DNA from: Diphasiastrum complanatum
Lineage: Eukaryota; Streptophyta; Lycopodiopsida; Lycopodiales; Lycopodiaceae
DNA: 64,000 nucleotides
Assembly (NCBI GenBank): GCA_029204225.1
Contig: CM055104.1
Span: forward strand, 44,418,996-44,482,995
Direction: 5' to 3'
A program made the position numbers and the translations under genes. Numbering within the stretch: position 1 is the stretch's first letter; every line of letters begins with the position of its first letter. The notes under the pieces are model-generated. The model was not told where the DNA came from. It saw only the letters and a list, made by a program, of their open reading frames with translations, and did no database searches. Of the stretch, positions 54,781 through 64,000 are shown in pieces.

Positions 54781-56298
54781 GTGACAAGAAGCTATGAGAA
54801 CAACTCACTTTTGATGAACCAGACCTGGACACTGGTCGACTTCCCCACTCACAAGAGAGTTATCAACAAAAAGTGGATATTTAAGAAGAAGATCAACTCT
54901 GATGGTTCCATTGCTAAATGGAAAGCGCGACTGGGGGCTAAAGGATTCACTCAAGTCCAAAGAGTGGATTATCAAGAAATCTTCAATCTTGTCATCAAGA
55001 TGCAGTCAAACAGGACTCTGATTGCGTTAGCAACTGAGGAAGACCTCAAAATGCACCAAATGGATGTCAAGACAACATTTCTCAACGGCAACATCGAGGA
55101 AGAGCTATATACCTTTCAACCGAAAGGATTCGAAGTCAAAGGACAAGAGCACAGAGTGTGCAAGCTACACAAAGCAATCTACGGTCTAAAATAGGTTGCA
55201 AGAGCATGGTTCGATAGAATCAACTCTTGTATCATTCAACTGGGATTTGCAAACAATTCATCTAACTATAATGTTTATTCAAAGCATATAGGCACCAATT
55301 CAGTTCACATAGCTCTTTATGTAGATGATAAGTTTATCTTGTCTAATGACACTTCTTATCTGCACACTACTAAAAGTGACCCTGTCAAAGGAATTTGACA
55401 TAACTGATTTAGGAGCTGTTCATTCTTTGCTAGAAATTCACATTACTAGAAATAGACTTCAGAAGAAGATCTATCTTAGCCAGTAGACATATCTAAAAGG
55501 CATTTTAGAAAAATTTCATATGTCTGATTGCAAACCAATTGATATTCCAATGGATCCAAGTATAGTATTGACTAAATCTACTTGTGCTGATTCTGATAGT
55601 GAAGTACTTGACATAGCGAAGTACCCTTATCATTCACTAATAGGATCTTTGATGCATGCAATGTTGTGTACTAGACCAAATTTAGCATACACTATTAGCA
55701 CGTTAAGTCAATTCATGTCTAATCCTCGTTGGAAAGCATTAAAGAGAGTGATGAGATACATTTAGGAAAGTTTAGATCACATTTTATGTTATGATGGAAA
55801 TGCTATCAATCCACTCGCCTTGCGAGGCTACTCCGACTCAGAATGGGGAGGATCAGTCTCTTCCAAAAAATCTACCTCTAGGTTCTATTTCTATCTGGTA
55901 GAGGGACCGATTTCGTGGAACTCAAGGAAGCAAAAATTAGTTGCGCTTTTTTCGACAAAGGCAGAGTACATCTTGCAGCATGTCAAGCTTCAAGAGAAGC
56001 TGTATGGATCAAGTTACTACTTCACGACTTACATCACACTCAGTTCAATGCTGCCGCCATTCTGTGTGACAACTTGAGCTGTATTTCATTGTCACTGAAT
56101 CCTAGATTTCATGGCAAATCCAAACACATAGAAATCCAATATCATTTCATTTGGGAGAAAGTTTTCGCAGTGATCCTTCAATACTGCTCCACAACAGAAA
56201 TGGTCGCAGACATCTTCACCAAAGCGCTTTCCAAGATCAAGCATCAGAAGTTCTTCAACATGCTGAACCTGACGAAGATACCAAAACACCAACCGTGA
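54781..56298 (+). pseudogene. Copia reverse transcriptase and RNase H
   Basis: RT: NKKWIFKKKINSDGSIAKWK, ARLGAKGFTQ, MHQMDVKTTFLNGNIEEELY, KLHKAIYGLK, a TAG at the next codon, then IALYVDDKFI with an intact Y-V-D-D. Further on are MHAMLCTRPNLAYTISTLSQ, RNase H with GYSDSEWGGSVSSKKSTSRF and, after a frameshift near 55960, CDNLSCISLSLNPRFHGKSK and VADIFTKALSK. Several shifts and stops make it inactive. Confidence 0.88.
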
Positions 56299-56311
56299 CC
56301 TTAAGGATGAC

Positions 56312-56417
56312 TGTTGGAAATTAAGTCCACAATTGTCTCCTTGGTGAATGATTAATTTCTATTTCAAGATTCTTCCTGCACATTTTTTGATCATTGATCT
56401 AGGGTCAGGTGAAACCA
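56312..56417 (+). repeat. Copia 3' LTR stub, 106 bp
   Basis: It matches the first 106 bases of the 5' LTR with about 8 differences, starting TGTTGGAAATTAAGTCC, and stops after gtgaaacca where unrelated sequence begins. There is no terminal CA or target duplication. Confidence 0.88.
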
Positions 56418-57234
56418 TTTTTTAAGAGTGAGAGTGGAATCTCCTCATCACCCATTGGCTATTGAAGTTCCATCAGGATCACAATCTTGACCATCAAAAT
56501 TAATTTGTGTTTCTTGAGAACAAGTTGTGTTTCCTAACTTAGGAACTTTGCAAAGCTAAGTTTAAAATGTTTTATTAAACTATTAGTGCACATGGCACTT
56601 TCTAGCCTAAAGGCCCAATGTTGGACTTATATGCGTAGAATGCCAACTGGTTGCCTGATCCTAATACTTCTGACTCTTTACCACATTTATGTAGCGTTTG
56701 GGCTTATTGTAGGAGCCTGTTGCTGACTTTTGAAATATTCCATGTCACTCCCAGAATCGGACAACATTCTCTCTCGGCCAAACTGGTGCCAGTCCCATGG
56801 TAGTGCCTCTGACTATTCCTGGAGATGAGAGCATTTGGTAATGATGAGTCGCTGGCATTGTCAAAATAGTAGAGAGCATAGCTGTGGATATGTATATATA
56901 TATGTGTGTATGTATTTTTTTTTTGCTCCAGGAAAAGTGTAGATAAGAGTTTGTTTATGGAGATATAAATTTAAAAAAACCATAAAAACAATCAACAAGA
57001 TATTGAAACCTAAGAAAGGAACAATATTTAACACTTAGCACTAAAAAAATTTTACATACTACTCCTAAACCTCTAATCCTAGACATAACCTTAGACTTGA
57101 CCATAAACATAGAGCTAACCTTAAGGACCCTAATATTTTAAATCTAACCTGACCATAAAGCTTGAATCTAACATAACGATAAACCCTAAGTTAAGCTGAC
57201 CATAAATATAAACCTAACAATATTGTTACGTCCA
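56418..57234. other. Non-coding, includes cctaa-rich stretch
   Basis: No gene. From 57000 to 57230 irregular cctaa/accctaa words recur, but without a regular 7-base period. Confidence 0.5.
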
Positions 57235-57714
57235 TGTCCAGTATGAGGGATTCGGAGTAATTCCTGACATGGATAGCCGGTCACTCCAGTGTATATGGTT
57301 ATTGGTTATGCCTCATCATTCCGGACTTGGCCTGTAAAAGATAATTAATAATCATATGAGGGCCCAGACCTATAATTGGACATAGGAGCACTTGCATGGT
57401 GTCTGACTGCTATAATGCAAGAATAATAGCTTATTATAGGCTACATGGGAATCCTAAGGGGAATATTCTCTCCTCATGAAGAGAATACATACCATGGAAA
57501 CTCGTCCATCTCCCTATTAGAATTTTAGATTCTTGAGCTAGATTTCCTCTCCTCTCTTGCATTCATTCACTATGGCATGGGTGTGAAGTGGTTAGGGAAT
57601 TGACTAGCCATTTCCTGTTGATTGGGTGGTTTTGCTCCACATGTGTTCTTTTGGTTGTTTGCAACAGGCTCTAGTCTGATCTTCATAAGGCAATGCTTAT
57701 AGTTGTATCAGAGC
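57235..57714 (+). repeat. Possible LTR followed by a primer-binding site
   Basis: The segment starts TGTTACGTCC and is followed at 57703-57714 by TTGTATCAGAGC, one base off the iMet PBS. A CA at 57691-57692 could be the LTR end, though the 10-base spacer is longer than usual. No coding domain follows, so this may be a non-autonomous LTR element or a coincidence. Confidence 0.35.
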
Positions 57715-60700
57715 AAGGATTTGCATCAATCGGAAGGTGGAGTTGCTTCTTGTTTTTTCTCAGTTTTTGGTGGATTTCTCCTTCCATGTTACTTCCAGGT
57801 GGTGGAATTGATCTCCAAGTAGGTGGCTTCTTTGAATTAGGTGTACTTTTAGCCTAAAGTTCATAATTATGGATTTTCTCCATAGATTTTGGTGGAAATC
57901 AATGATTTTTTATTGTTTTAGTGAATTTTTCACCTAGAATTCATGTTTTTTGCATGGAATTGGTCATAACTATAGATGTATTATGTTTTACATATTGTAC
58001 TTGCTGTTTAATAGATCTAATGATTGCATGTTGGTTGAATAGTCAAAAGGATGATTATATAGTGATTTCGGACCAAAGTTTTTAGACTAGAAATGGGCTA
58101 TAGAATCTATATTTGACTGAAATTGGAACTTATAGTGCTTGCATGTAATGGATTTATAGGGATTAGGATCAGATTGCACTTATTTGTGGATTTGACTCAC
58201 AAATTTTGGTCAAAAATCATGGTTTTTTTTTAATGATTTTTGGACTAATTTTGTGCTATATCTCAAAATTCATAGCCAATATTTTTCATGCATGTTTTCA
58301 AAGGTGTAATGAATCTTTCTTAAGGCTGTCATGGGATTTGGTTAGGATTGGACACCATTAGGGGCTCAAAACATCAAAAAATTGTGTATTTTTGGGGATT
58401 TTTGGGCATAAATACCTATCAAATGGGGGTTTGAACTTGTTGGTTCTCATTACAAGCTTAAAGATATGATGGATTGTGTCTGTTTTGAGCCATCATGCTC
58501 AATTTGGATAGGTGAGCATTAGACACCATCATGTTGAAGGTTTGTTGTTGAAGGAGGCCAAAAATGCATTTTTTGCATGATCTAAGCTCATGATTGCTTG
58601 CTAGAACTGATAGAAGCTTCTATGCCTCTCTAATGAACCTTAGTAGAGTGCTTGTAGCCTCTGATTGGATGCTTATTGTGCTGGGCATGGATTTTTTATG
58701 ACACCACCTAGGAAAAGTGCGCCCTCCTACCTGATTTTATGTCATTTACTGCTCACATGTGTGAAGCCTAGGTGGCAGAGTGATGTGGCAAGTGCCTTGT
58801 TTGACAAAGTTCAATGTTGCTATTATGATTATATTAGCTTTTATCCCATAAAGGTTTGGCTGATGTTGTTTATCTTCTTGCAGATGCTAACGTTTTGCTA
58901 AACTATTAAATATAGGCATTTTTTACAATGTTCAATGTTGCATAGTTTGGCTGACATAGTTTATGTTCTTGTAGATGGTGAAGATTGTCGTAAATCACAA
59001 AACGTTTGTGCAAGATTTGATGGAGCTATTTCGTTTTGGTGATGATGATTATTATTTTCATGGAGTTCTATTACCTCCAACAAATAGCGATTGTTGTTAG
59101 ATGTAGTTAGTTAATAATGTCACAGATGTTTATAGGAATGTCTGTGTTGTAAATGTTAGCGCCTTAGAGGCAATGTTACATAGCCTGGTGTACTCCCAAG
59201 TTTCATTATGTGATTTGTCAGATGATTTGTTGTCTATGTACTAAAAGAATGAATATAAATTTGTTGTTGCATTATGTTTTTCAGTTCAATTGGTGTACAC
59301 AAGAGGTTTTTGTGATGACGTCGTTTGCCTGAAATCGTCCTTTGTGCCAGGGAATATGGAGCTTGTCTAGGACTTTAGTCTAAGCTTCTAGTCACCTATG
59401 GATAGGCTAACATATTAGATGTTCACCCTCAACTTAGAGGTGAGCCCATCATGACTACCTCATAAAAATACTAAATTTGTAGTTTTGGCATCCTATATAT
59501 GGTACTTGACCATTTACAAATGATGTATGTATTATTTCTTATCTAAACTGCATGGATGCTTTAAGTAGATTGCCAAAAACTATTACACTTACCTGCATCA
59601 CGTCGTCCTTGTGTGAAAACTGGTAATTGGGTAGGTTCACCTTAAGCAACTTCTATTCCCTACAATAATCTTGTGAAACATACAATCTCACAAGCAACAA
59701 TAATTAAAACTCAATAGTTTTTCTTTTAGGATGATGATAAAAAGCAATTGTGGGATGCTTCTTGCAACAAAATGCCATAGTCATTAAGTTGCTCTAGCTG
59801 CTCAAGTTAATGCAAAGAGCATTCCAAAATACTATAACATCTACAAATGCTATGTATTGTAGTAGGTACTTGCTTTAGTGAATGGTAATTTTGTGAACAT
59901 GCTTGAGAAAGTACATAACGCACATGAACAAAGTCCACAATCTTTTGAAGTCAAGATGCAAAATTCCTCTTTATAGACAAAATATGTTGTAGATTTTGTA
60001 TAAAATCATCAAATACGATAAATTTTGAATCATTAAATGATCCACATAAGTCACAAATTGATAGTCTTATGGCCAATGCCAATGTCAACAAAGAGTTTGT
60101 ATATCATTGATATAAATAATGCATTTCAACTAGAATCACTAAGGTACTCCTCTATTAAGATGTGAATAATCCAATACTTCAATTTTTTGCTATTATCAAT
60201 TTACTCTTAATGCTCCATGCTATTGTGAAAAGCTTATAGAGACACAATATAGCACCGAAGTCAAAATTAATATCAATCTATTGATGAGCTATGCAAAAGA
60301 TTGATAATTACAATTTTCTAAAATTGCCATCATCCAAGGTGGTGCATCCCAGGCCTTCGCTTTTTGTGAGTTTTGCGAGTTTATTTCTTGCCATTATTCA
60401 ACAAAAAGATAGCACATGGTGTGCTACTTTTTTAATGCCACTACTTGAATGTTTATTATTATAAATTGTGATTTGGTACATAGTTCAAAATCTCATAATG
60501 AAATCCCGAACTAAACAAATTTTAAATTAAAATTTTCTTTTACCCTCCAAGGATTGCACGTCGGCATGCTAGGCAATCCCATACATAAACCACAACATGT
60601 TGGTCATAAACGACCTTTGTGCAGTGTATATGTGAAAACATTTCATGAAATCCTACTTGGTGCACGTTCTCAATTGAAATAGAGTAGTATATTGCCCCAA

Positions 60701-60981
60701 GAAGTATCCTACAAGGCCTTTTGTAGATATATTTTCATTTTAGAGTGTAAAGTTGTATTTAGTGAAGAAAAAAGAGATTGTGAATGAATGGCAACTGTTA
60801 TGTACACCCATGGAAGTGGATTGATTGATGCAAGTTTTGAAGGGACTAAAGCCTAGGGCATTGAGCAACATTTTTATTGAGTTTAAACATTATAATTTGC
60901 TCTTATTGAAATATGATGTCAACCTTAGTTACATGACTCCTATGACTCTATGGGATGTGTTTGGGGCCAAGTGTGATGAGG
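57715..60981. other. T-rich non-coding DNA
   Basis: Long AT-rich stretch, with 57720-58620 particularly T- and G-rich (repeated ttttggtc, gggatttttggg). No frame of interest. It may be the body of a non-autonomous LTR element whose leader is at 57.7 kb. Confidence 0.4.
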
Positions 60982-61252
60982 ACATTGGTCGAAGGCCATA
61001 AGGCGCGAAGTGACGGTCCTACAAAGGAAGTGAGTCAGAAGTCTCACTGCAAGAGGCTACATTCATCCAAATCTACAAGAAGGTAAATTGTGTCTAGAAG
61101 TTTGCACTACCAAGAACATTGGTCGAAGGCCATAAGGCGCGAAGTGACGGTCCTACGAAGGAAGGTAAATCAAAAGTCCTCACTGCAAGAGGCCGCATGC
61201 ATCAAATCTACATGAAGGTAAATTGTGTCTAGAAGTTTGCACTGCCAAGAAC
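60982..61252. repeat. Tandem duplication, 134-bp unit
   Basis: Copies start at 60982 and 61116, each opening acattggtcgaaggccataa and ending gaagtttgcactaccaagaa or gaagtttgcactgccaagaa. Differences are few. Confidence 0.93.
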
Positions 61253-61253
61253 T

Positions 61254-61402
61254 ATCTATTTGCATGGGATTGTAAAAGGCAAAATCAAGGATAGAGTACT
61301 ACCCACCTCAAAATGTAATGTGTTATCCATCTATTTGCATGGGAGTGTAAGAGGCAAAAACAAGGATAAAGTACTACCCACCTCAAAATGATTTGTGTTG
61401 TC
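61254..61402. repeat. Second tandem duplication, 75-bp unit
   Basis: Copies start at 61254 and 61329 with atctatttgcatggga and share gtactacccacctcaaaatg. It directly follows the 134-bp duplication. Confidence 0.92.
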
Positions 61403-61560
61403 CATTGCAATGCGGTGTTTGGGTAGAGGTGTTGATTGCCCCCGAAAAGGTGCAGGATCGAATCTCGACAATTGTGTACTGAGTACTGACATCTAAGGAG
61501 CATGACTCTGTGTATGGCGTATAAGTTGTGTATAGTAGTTGCTATATATTGTTAAAAAAA
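61403..61560 (+). mobile_element. Possible tRNA-derived SINE
   Basis: gtgtttgggtagagg resembles an A box, and ggatcgaatctcg, about 35 bases on, resembles an RNA polymerase III B box. The segment ends in a short A tract (gttaaaaaaaaac). No target duplication was confirmed. Confidence 0.3.
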
Positions 61561-61610
61561 AACTAAAAATCCCACATGATCAATACCAAGAAAACTAAGA
61601 ATAAAAGTGA

Positions 61611-62633
61611 TTACATGTCACCACTACCTCCACCATCATCACCGAAAAAACCATGGTAGCTGCCACCAGCTGAATGGTCATACGCATTGGATGCAAAGGC
61701 ACCGGCCAGCAGCCCTCTTGCCTCCGCCGCGCCTCCACTGCTGCCACCAGCGCCAAATTGACTGGGCCTGGAAGAGGTTTGGCCCTGCTCTGGATGCAAA
61801 CCCCAGGAGGCACCGCCAAACGGCTGTGAACGATATGGAGGTAGCCGCGACAGAACCGGCTCACGGCTCGGTCGCGGTGGTGCATCCGGTGGCGCCACCG
61901 ATGCGTCACGGAATAGTCGAGGTGAGCGATCCAGCCGCTTCTCGCTATCTGCTGGCGCTGGCGGATTTAGCCGCGCCTGCGCTTCTGCTGCTGCCCGGCG
62001 CAGATGATCTGGTGAAGAAGGAGCGCTCTTGCTCAGCTGCCGCTCCACAGGTGAGCGGTATGTGGTCAGATAGGAGCCATCTCGTCCGTGATCGATCCGT
62101 TGGACAGGAGCTTGTTGTGCTGAAAATATTTCTGGCAAAAATTGTGTTGATGCTCTTGGTCTTGGCCCAGACTGAACCTCTACTGCTGTGTTAATCAGCC
62201 TTGTGGGCTCAAGCTGAGTCCTCGTCTCCCCGGCTAGCCTGATCGCAAGAGACAGTGTGCCCTGCACTCTGCCTGAACGCCTTATAACTCTAGGCCTGCA
62301 CTGATGGACGCTGCTGCTGGGATCAGATCCGGCTAAGTATGATATTTCTGCTATGGGGAGTCTCACAGAGCCTACTAGACTGGGACGTACGAGGCTTGAG
62401 CTAAAGATTTCGAAGGTCAGGAAGCCCTGTCCTCGCTCTAGATAGCTTTTTTCAATGGGCAATTTGATAATTTCGTTCCAAGAGGGATTCCTTCCCCCGT
62501 CGCTGACGCGGGTGGAGACCTTGGAGTCTGGGTTGATCCATGCCACTACGTATGTGCGCATCTTGCGGATGAGCTTCACGTTCTTTAGATCCTCCGCTGC
62601 CATCACATTTACTTCCACTCTCCAGTCCGCCAT
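61611..62633 (-). CDS. C2-domain protein, SRC2-like
   Basis: Intact single-exon gene of 340 residues. The N-terminal C2 domain (about residues 4-125) has VEVNVMAAEDLKNVKLIRKM, YVVAWINPDSKVSTRVSDGG, RNPSWNEIIKLPIE and GSVRLPIAEISYL, the pattern of plant SRC2/BAP-type C2 proteins. These bind membranes, sometimes in a calcium-dependent way, and act in stress or defence responses. Some calcium-loop Asp positions are not acidic here, so calcium binding is uncertain. The long C-terminal half is Pro/Ser/Arg/Ala-rich and ends in a glycine-rich FGDDGGGSGDM. ATG 62633 is the first in frame, has A at -3 and G at +4, and starts the C2 fold directly. Base composition is clearly more GC-rich than its surroundings, as for a functional gene. 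Confidence 0.92.
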   Translation of the reverse strand: MADWRVEVNVMAAEDLKNVKLIRKMRTYVVAWINPDSKVSTRVSDGGRNPSWNEIIKLPIEKSYLERGQGFLTFEIFSSSLVRPSLVGSVRLPIAEISYLAGSDPSSSVHQCRPRVIRRSGRVQGTLSLAIRLAGETRTQLEPTRLINTAVEVQSGPRPRASTQFLPEIFSAQQAPVQRIDHGRDGSYLTTYRSPVERQLSKSAPSSPDHLRRAAAEAQARLNPPAPADSEKRLDRSPRLFRDASVAPPDAPPRPSREPVLSRLPPYRSQPFGGASWGLHPEQGQTSSRPSQFGAGGSSGGAAEARGLLAGAFASNAYDHSAGGSYHGFFGDDGGGSGDM

Positions 62634-63630
62634 CTTCCTAAATTGCCTCCGTACTGAACCCGAGTTCTAACCGAAGATCACAGACAGGCTCAGAGCCTAC
62701 TCGAATTCATGCAGAAATGATCCGCTAAGGTCAAACTCAAGGCCAGTAACTCAAGGATAAAAAAGAAACTCTAGAAAAACGTGAAGAATTCAGAGCGGCA
62801 ATGAAGATCAATGATCCATTCTCACAACGCCTATGTACACAAACTCTATCGCAAAACTATAAGTCGAGGAAAATAGGCCACATCACGACTACACCATATA
62901 AAGATCAAGACCAGTTGCAACAACAGCTTCAAAATCTGTGCTACAACAATGCTGTGGGTATGTACAGCGTAGTCAAAAGCGGCTCAGCGATCCCATAACA
63001 TATTCACAAAAATATAGATTAAAAAACAAGCGTTTCAAGAGAAAATGAAGGTCCGAAACACTGCGATCAAAGAACAACTATGAAAGATCAGAATTGTAAA
63101 GGCTTTGCCCGTGATTGAAGAAGATCAAAGGCTCTATCAGAAGACGGGAATGCCTGGCATGCATAGGGAATTCGTTGGCGATGAAAGACTGCAACTGCGA
63201 GCGAGAGAGAAAAGACAATAATAAGAAGAAGCAGCAACTCAGAGCGACACGGCCTTTGGAGCCGGAGGAGCCCGTTCGGACATGGCTTTTGGATGTTCCT
63301 TATCTACGGCCATGGGTGATAGCCGGTGATTGCTGGCTTCCACCGGTACTCCTGGTTACGTAAGCCTCACTTTTTCATGGTATTAATACCCAAAAATAAG
63401 CCCTTCCTTTATTTTTTGGCCCTTTCTTATAGGGGTAATGTCTGGAGGTGGTAGGAATTTTTAGAATTCTCTCCTTGATGTTCACCGGCCAGCGAGCCTA
63501 AAGAATGGTAAACAATCTTCTTGGTTGCCTGAACTAGGGCACCCTCTTTGTCTCTTTAGCGCACTAGTACGGAAGAGAAATGGCTAGGGAAGATCGTGGA
63601 AGATCCACTCCCTGGTGATTTATCACCTAT
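62634..63630. other. C2 gene upstream region and LTR-element leader
   Basis: The left part would contain the promoter and 5' UTR of the C2 gene; no TATA box is assigned. A plus-strand frame at 63115-63363 has no recognisable similarity. The part near 63500-63630 reads as the leader of a minus-strand LTR element ending in the primer-binding site. Confidence 0.4.
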
Positions 63631-63642
63631 GCTCTGATACCA
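63631..63642 (-). promoter_or_regulatory. Primer-binding site for initiator-Met tRNA, minus strand
   Basis: GCTCTGATACCA is the exact complement of the canonical TGGTATCAGAGC. It marks a minus-strand LTR element whose 5' LTR lies to the right. Confidence 0.85.
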
Positions 63643-63643
63643 G

Positions 63644-64000
63644 TGTATGCCTAGAAACCACAGTAGGGCTAGCATAGTCTGATTCACCCACCCATTGCAA
63701 TGTACTCTTATAGAGAATGCCCCACCTACCCTAGTATAAGTCTAATGGCATGCACGGTGGCATGTGTACTGACACCACTGCCATTGTCACAGGACACCTA
63801 ACTAGTATATGCTACTTAACTTAGGACCTTATCACTACTAGGAGGAACCTATGCTAAAGATAGGCCTTAGCAGCTTTAGTACTAGCCCCATTGGTCTCTA
63901 GCCCAATGTTAGGTCCGTACACATACGCATGCCATGCCACTTACACTGTCTTGCCATGTTGGATGCGTTACATGAACACATGGTCTCTAACACCTATTGA
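63644..64000 (-). repeat. 5' LTR of a minus-strand LTR element, runs off the window
   Basis: It begins (on the plus strand) TGTATGCCTAGAAACC one base after the PBS, so the LTR would end ...GGTTTCTAGGCATACA on its own strand. The other end is beyond 64000. No coding sequence of this element is visible on the left, where the C2 gene lies within 1 kb, so it is probably truncated. Confidence 0.6.

Larger units (their letters stand above)
50425..56417 (+). mobile_element. Ty1-copia element with 5' LTR and 3' LTR stub
   Basis: 5' LTR 50425-52759, primer-binding site 52765-52776, broken gag-pol 52830-56298, and 3' LTR start 56312-56417. The first 106 bases of the two LTRs differ at about 8 positions (about 7.5 percent), so the insertion is old. 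The 3' LTR is cut after gtgaaacca. The integrase core is deleted, so the element could not have moved by its own enzymes. Confidence 0.85.

Noticed and set aside
57000-57230. Repeated cctaa words as an interstitial telomere
   Set aside because: No regular 7-base TTTAGGG period; words are irregularly spaced in AT-rich DNA.
63115-63363. 82-codon plus-strand frame upstream of the C2 gene
   Set aside because: No recognisable domain, no context, and it lies in a probable promoter/leader region.

Overview
This window is plant nuclear DNA. It is AT-rich and dominated by Ty1-copia and Ty3-gypsy LTR retrotransposons, LINEs, hAT elements and MITEs, with long (CT)n, (TG)n and (AG)n microsatellites and host genes with GT-AG introns. 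The primer-binding sites match plant initiator-Met tRNA. Kilobase-scale introns packed with transposable elements (TEs) suggest a large-genome seed plant, such as a gymnosperm or an early-diverging angiosperm or magnoliid. The sequence does not fix the taxon. Nothing bacterial, organellar or CRISPR-like was seen.

The main result is a host gene that no single open reading frame shows. It is a class 3 (alpha/beta-hydrolase) lipase on the minus strand, reconstructed here from nine short exons between 39154 and 7496. All eight introns are GT-AG and all codon phases match. The product is 326 residues with an intact Ser-Asp-His triad and no stop or frameshift. Its exons total about 1 kb in a 31.7-kb gene. 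Introns 1, 3, 6 and 7 hold gypsy, LINE, hAT and MITE insertions. A second intact gene is the single-exon C2-domain (SRC2-like) protein at 62633-61611 on the minus strand. Between them lies an unrecognised minus-strand host-like gene (45776-43095) with plausible splice sites but in-frame stops, probably a pseudogene.

Layout: 1-440 copia remnant (minus); 440-1260 LTR-like DNA; 1261-7495 non-coding DNA; 7496-39154 lipase gene, whose introns contain, in coordinate order, a LINE RT fragment (9.05-9.7 kb), a chromovirus 5' half (9.7-13.5 kb), a hAT MITE pair (18.6-19.1 kb), a gypsy RT relic (19.1-19.5 kb), a chromovirus 3' half with chromodomain and LTR (19.85-20.89 kb), a LINE 5' half (20.9-22.6 kb), a degenerate hAT transposase (31.3-34.1 kb), a foldback element (34.1-34.36 kb) and a gypsy pol relic (36.1-38.6 kb). 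Upstream of the lipase are a gypsy gag start (39.6-40.2 kb), a minus-strand copia gag fragment (40.2-41.75 kb), the unknown gene (43.1-45.8 kb), a 5' truncated minus-strand copia with its 3' LTR (46.5-50.2 kb), a plus-strand copia with a 2.3-kb 5' LTR and a 106-bp 3' LTR stub (50.4-56.4 kb), an LTR/PBS-like segment (57.2-57.7 kb), T-rich non-coding DNA, a tandemly duplicated segment (61.0-61.4 kb), the C2 gene, and the PBS and start of another minus-strand LTR element at 63.6 kb.

Every retroelement and the hAT transposase is inactivated by stops, frameshifts or domain deletions. I see no novel multi-gene system. The items of most interest are the TE-expanded but intact lipase gene, a tandem duplication that copied one of its splice acceptors, and nested MITEs with perfect target-site duplications.
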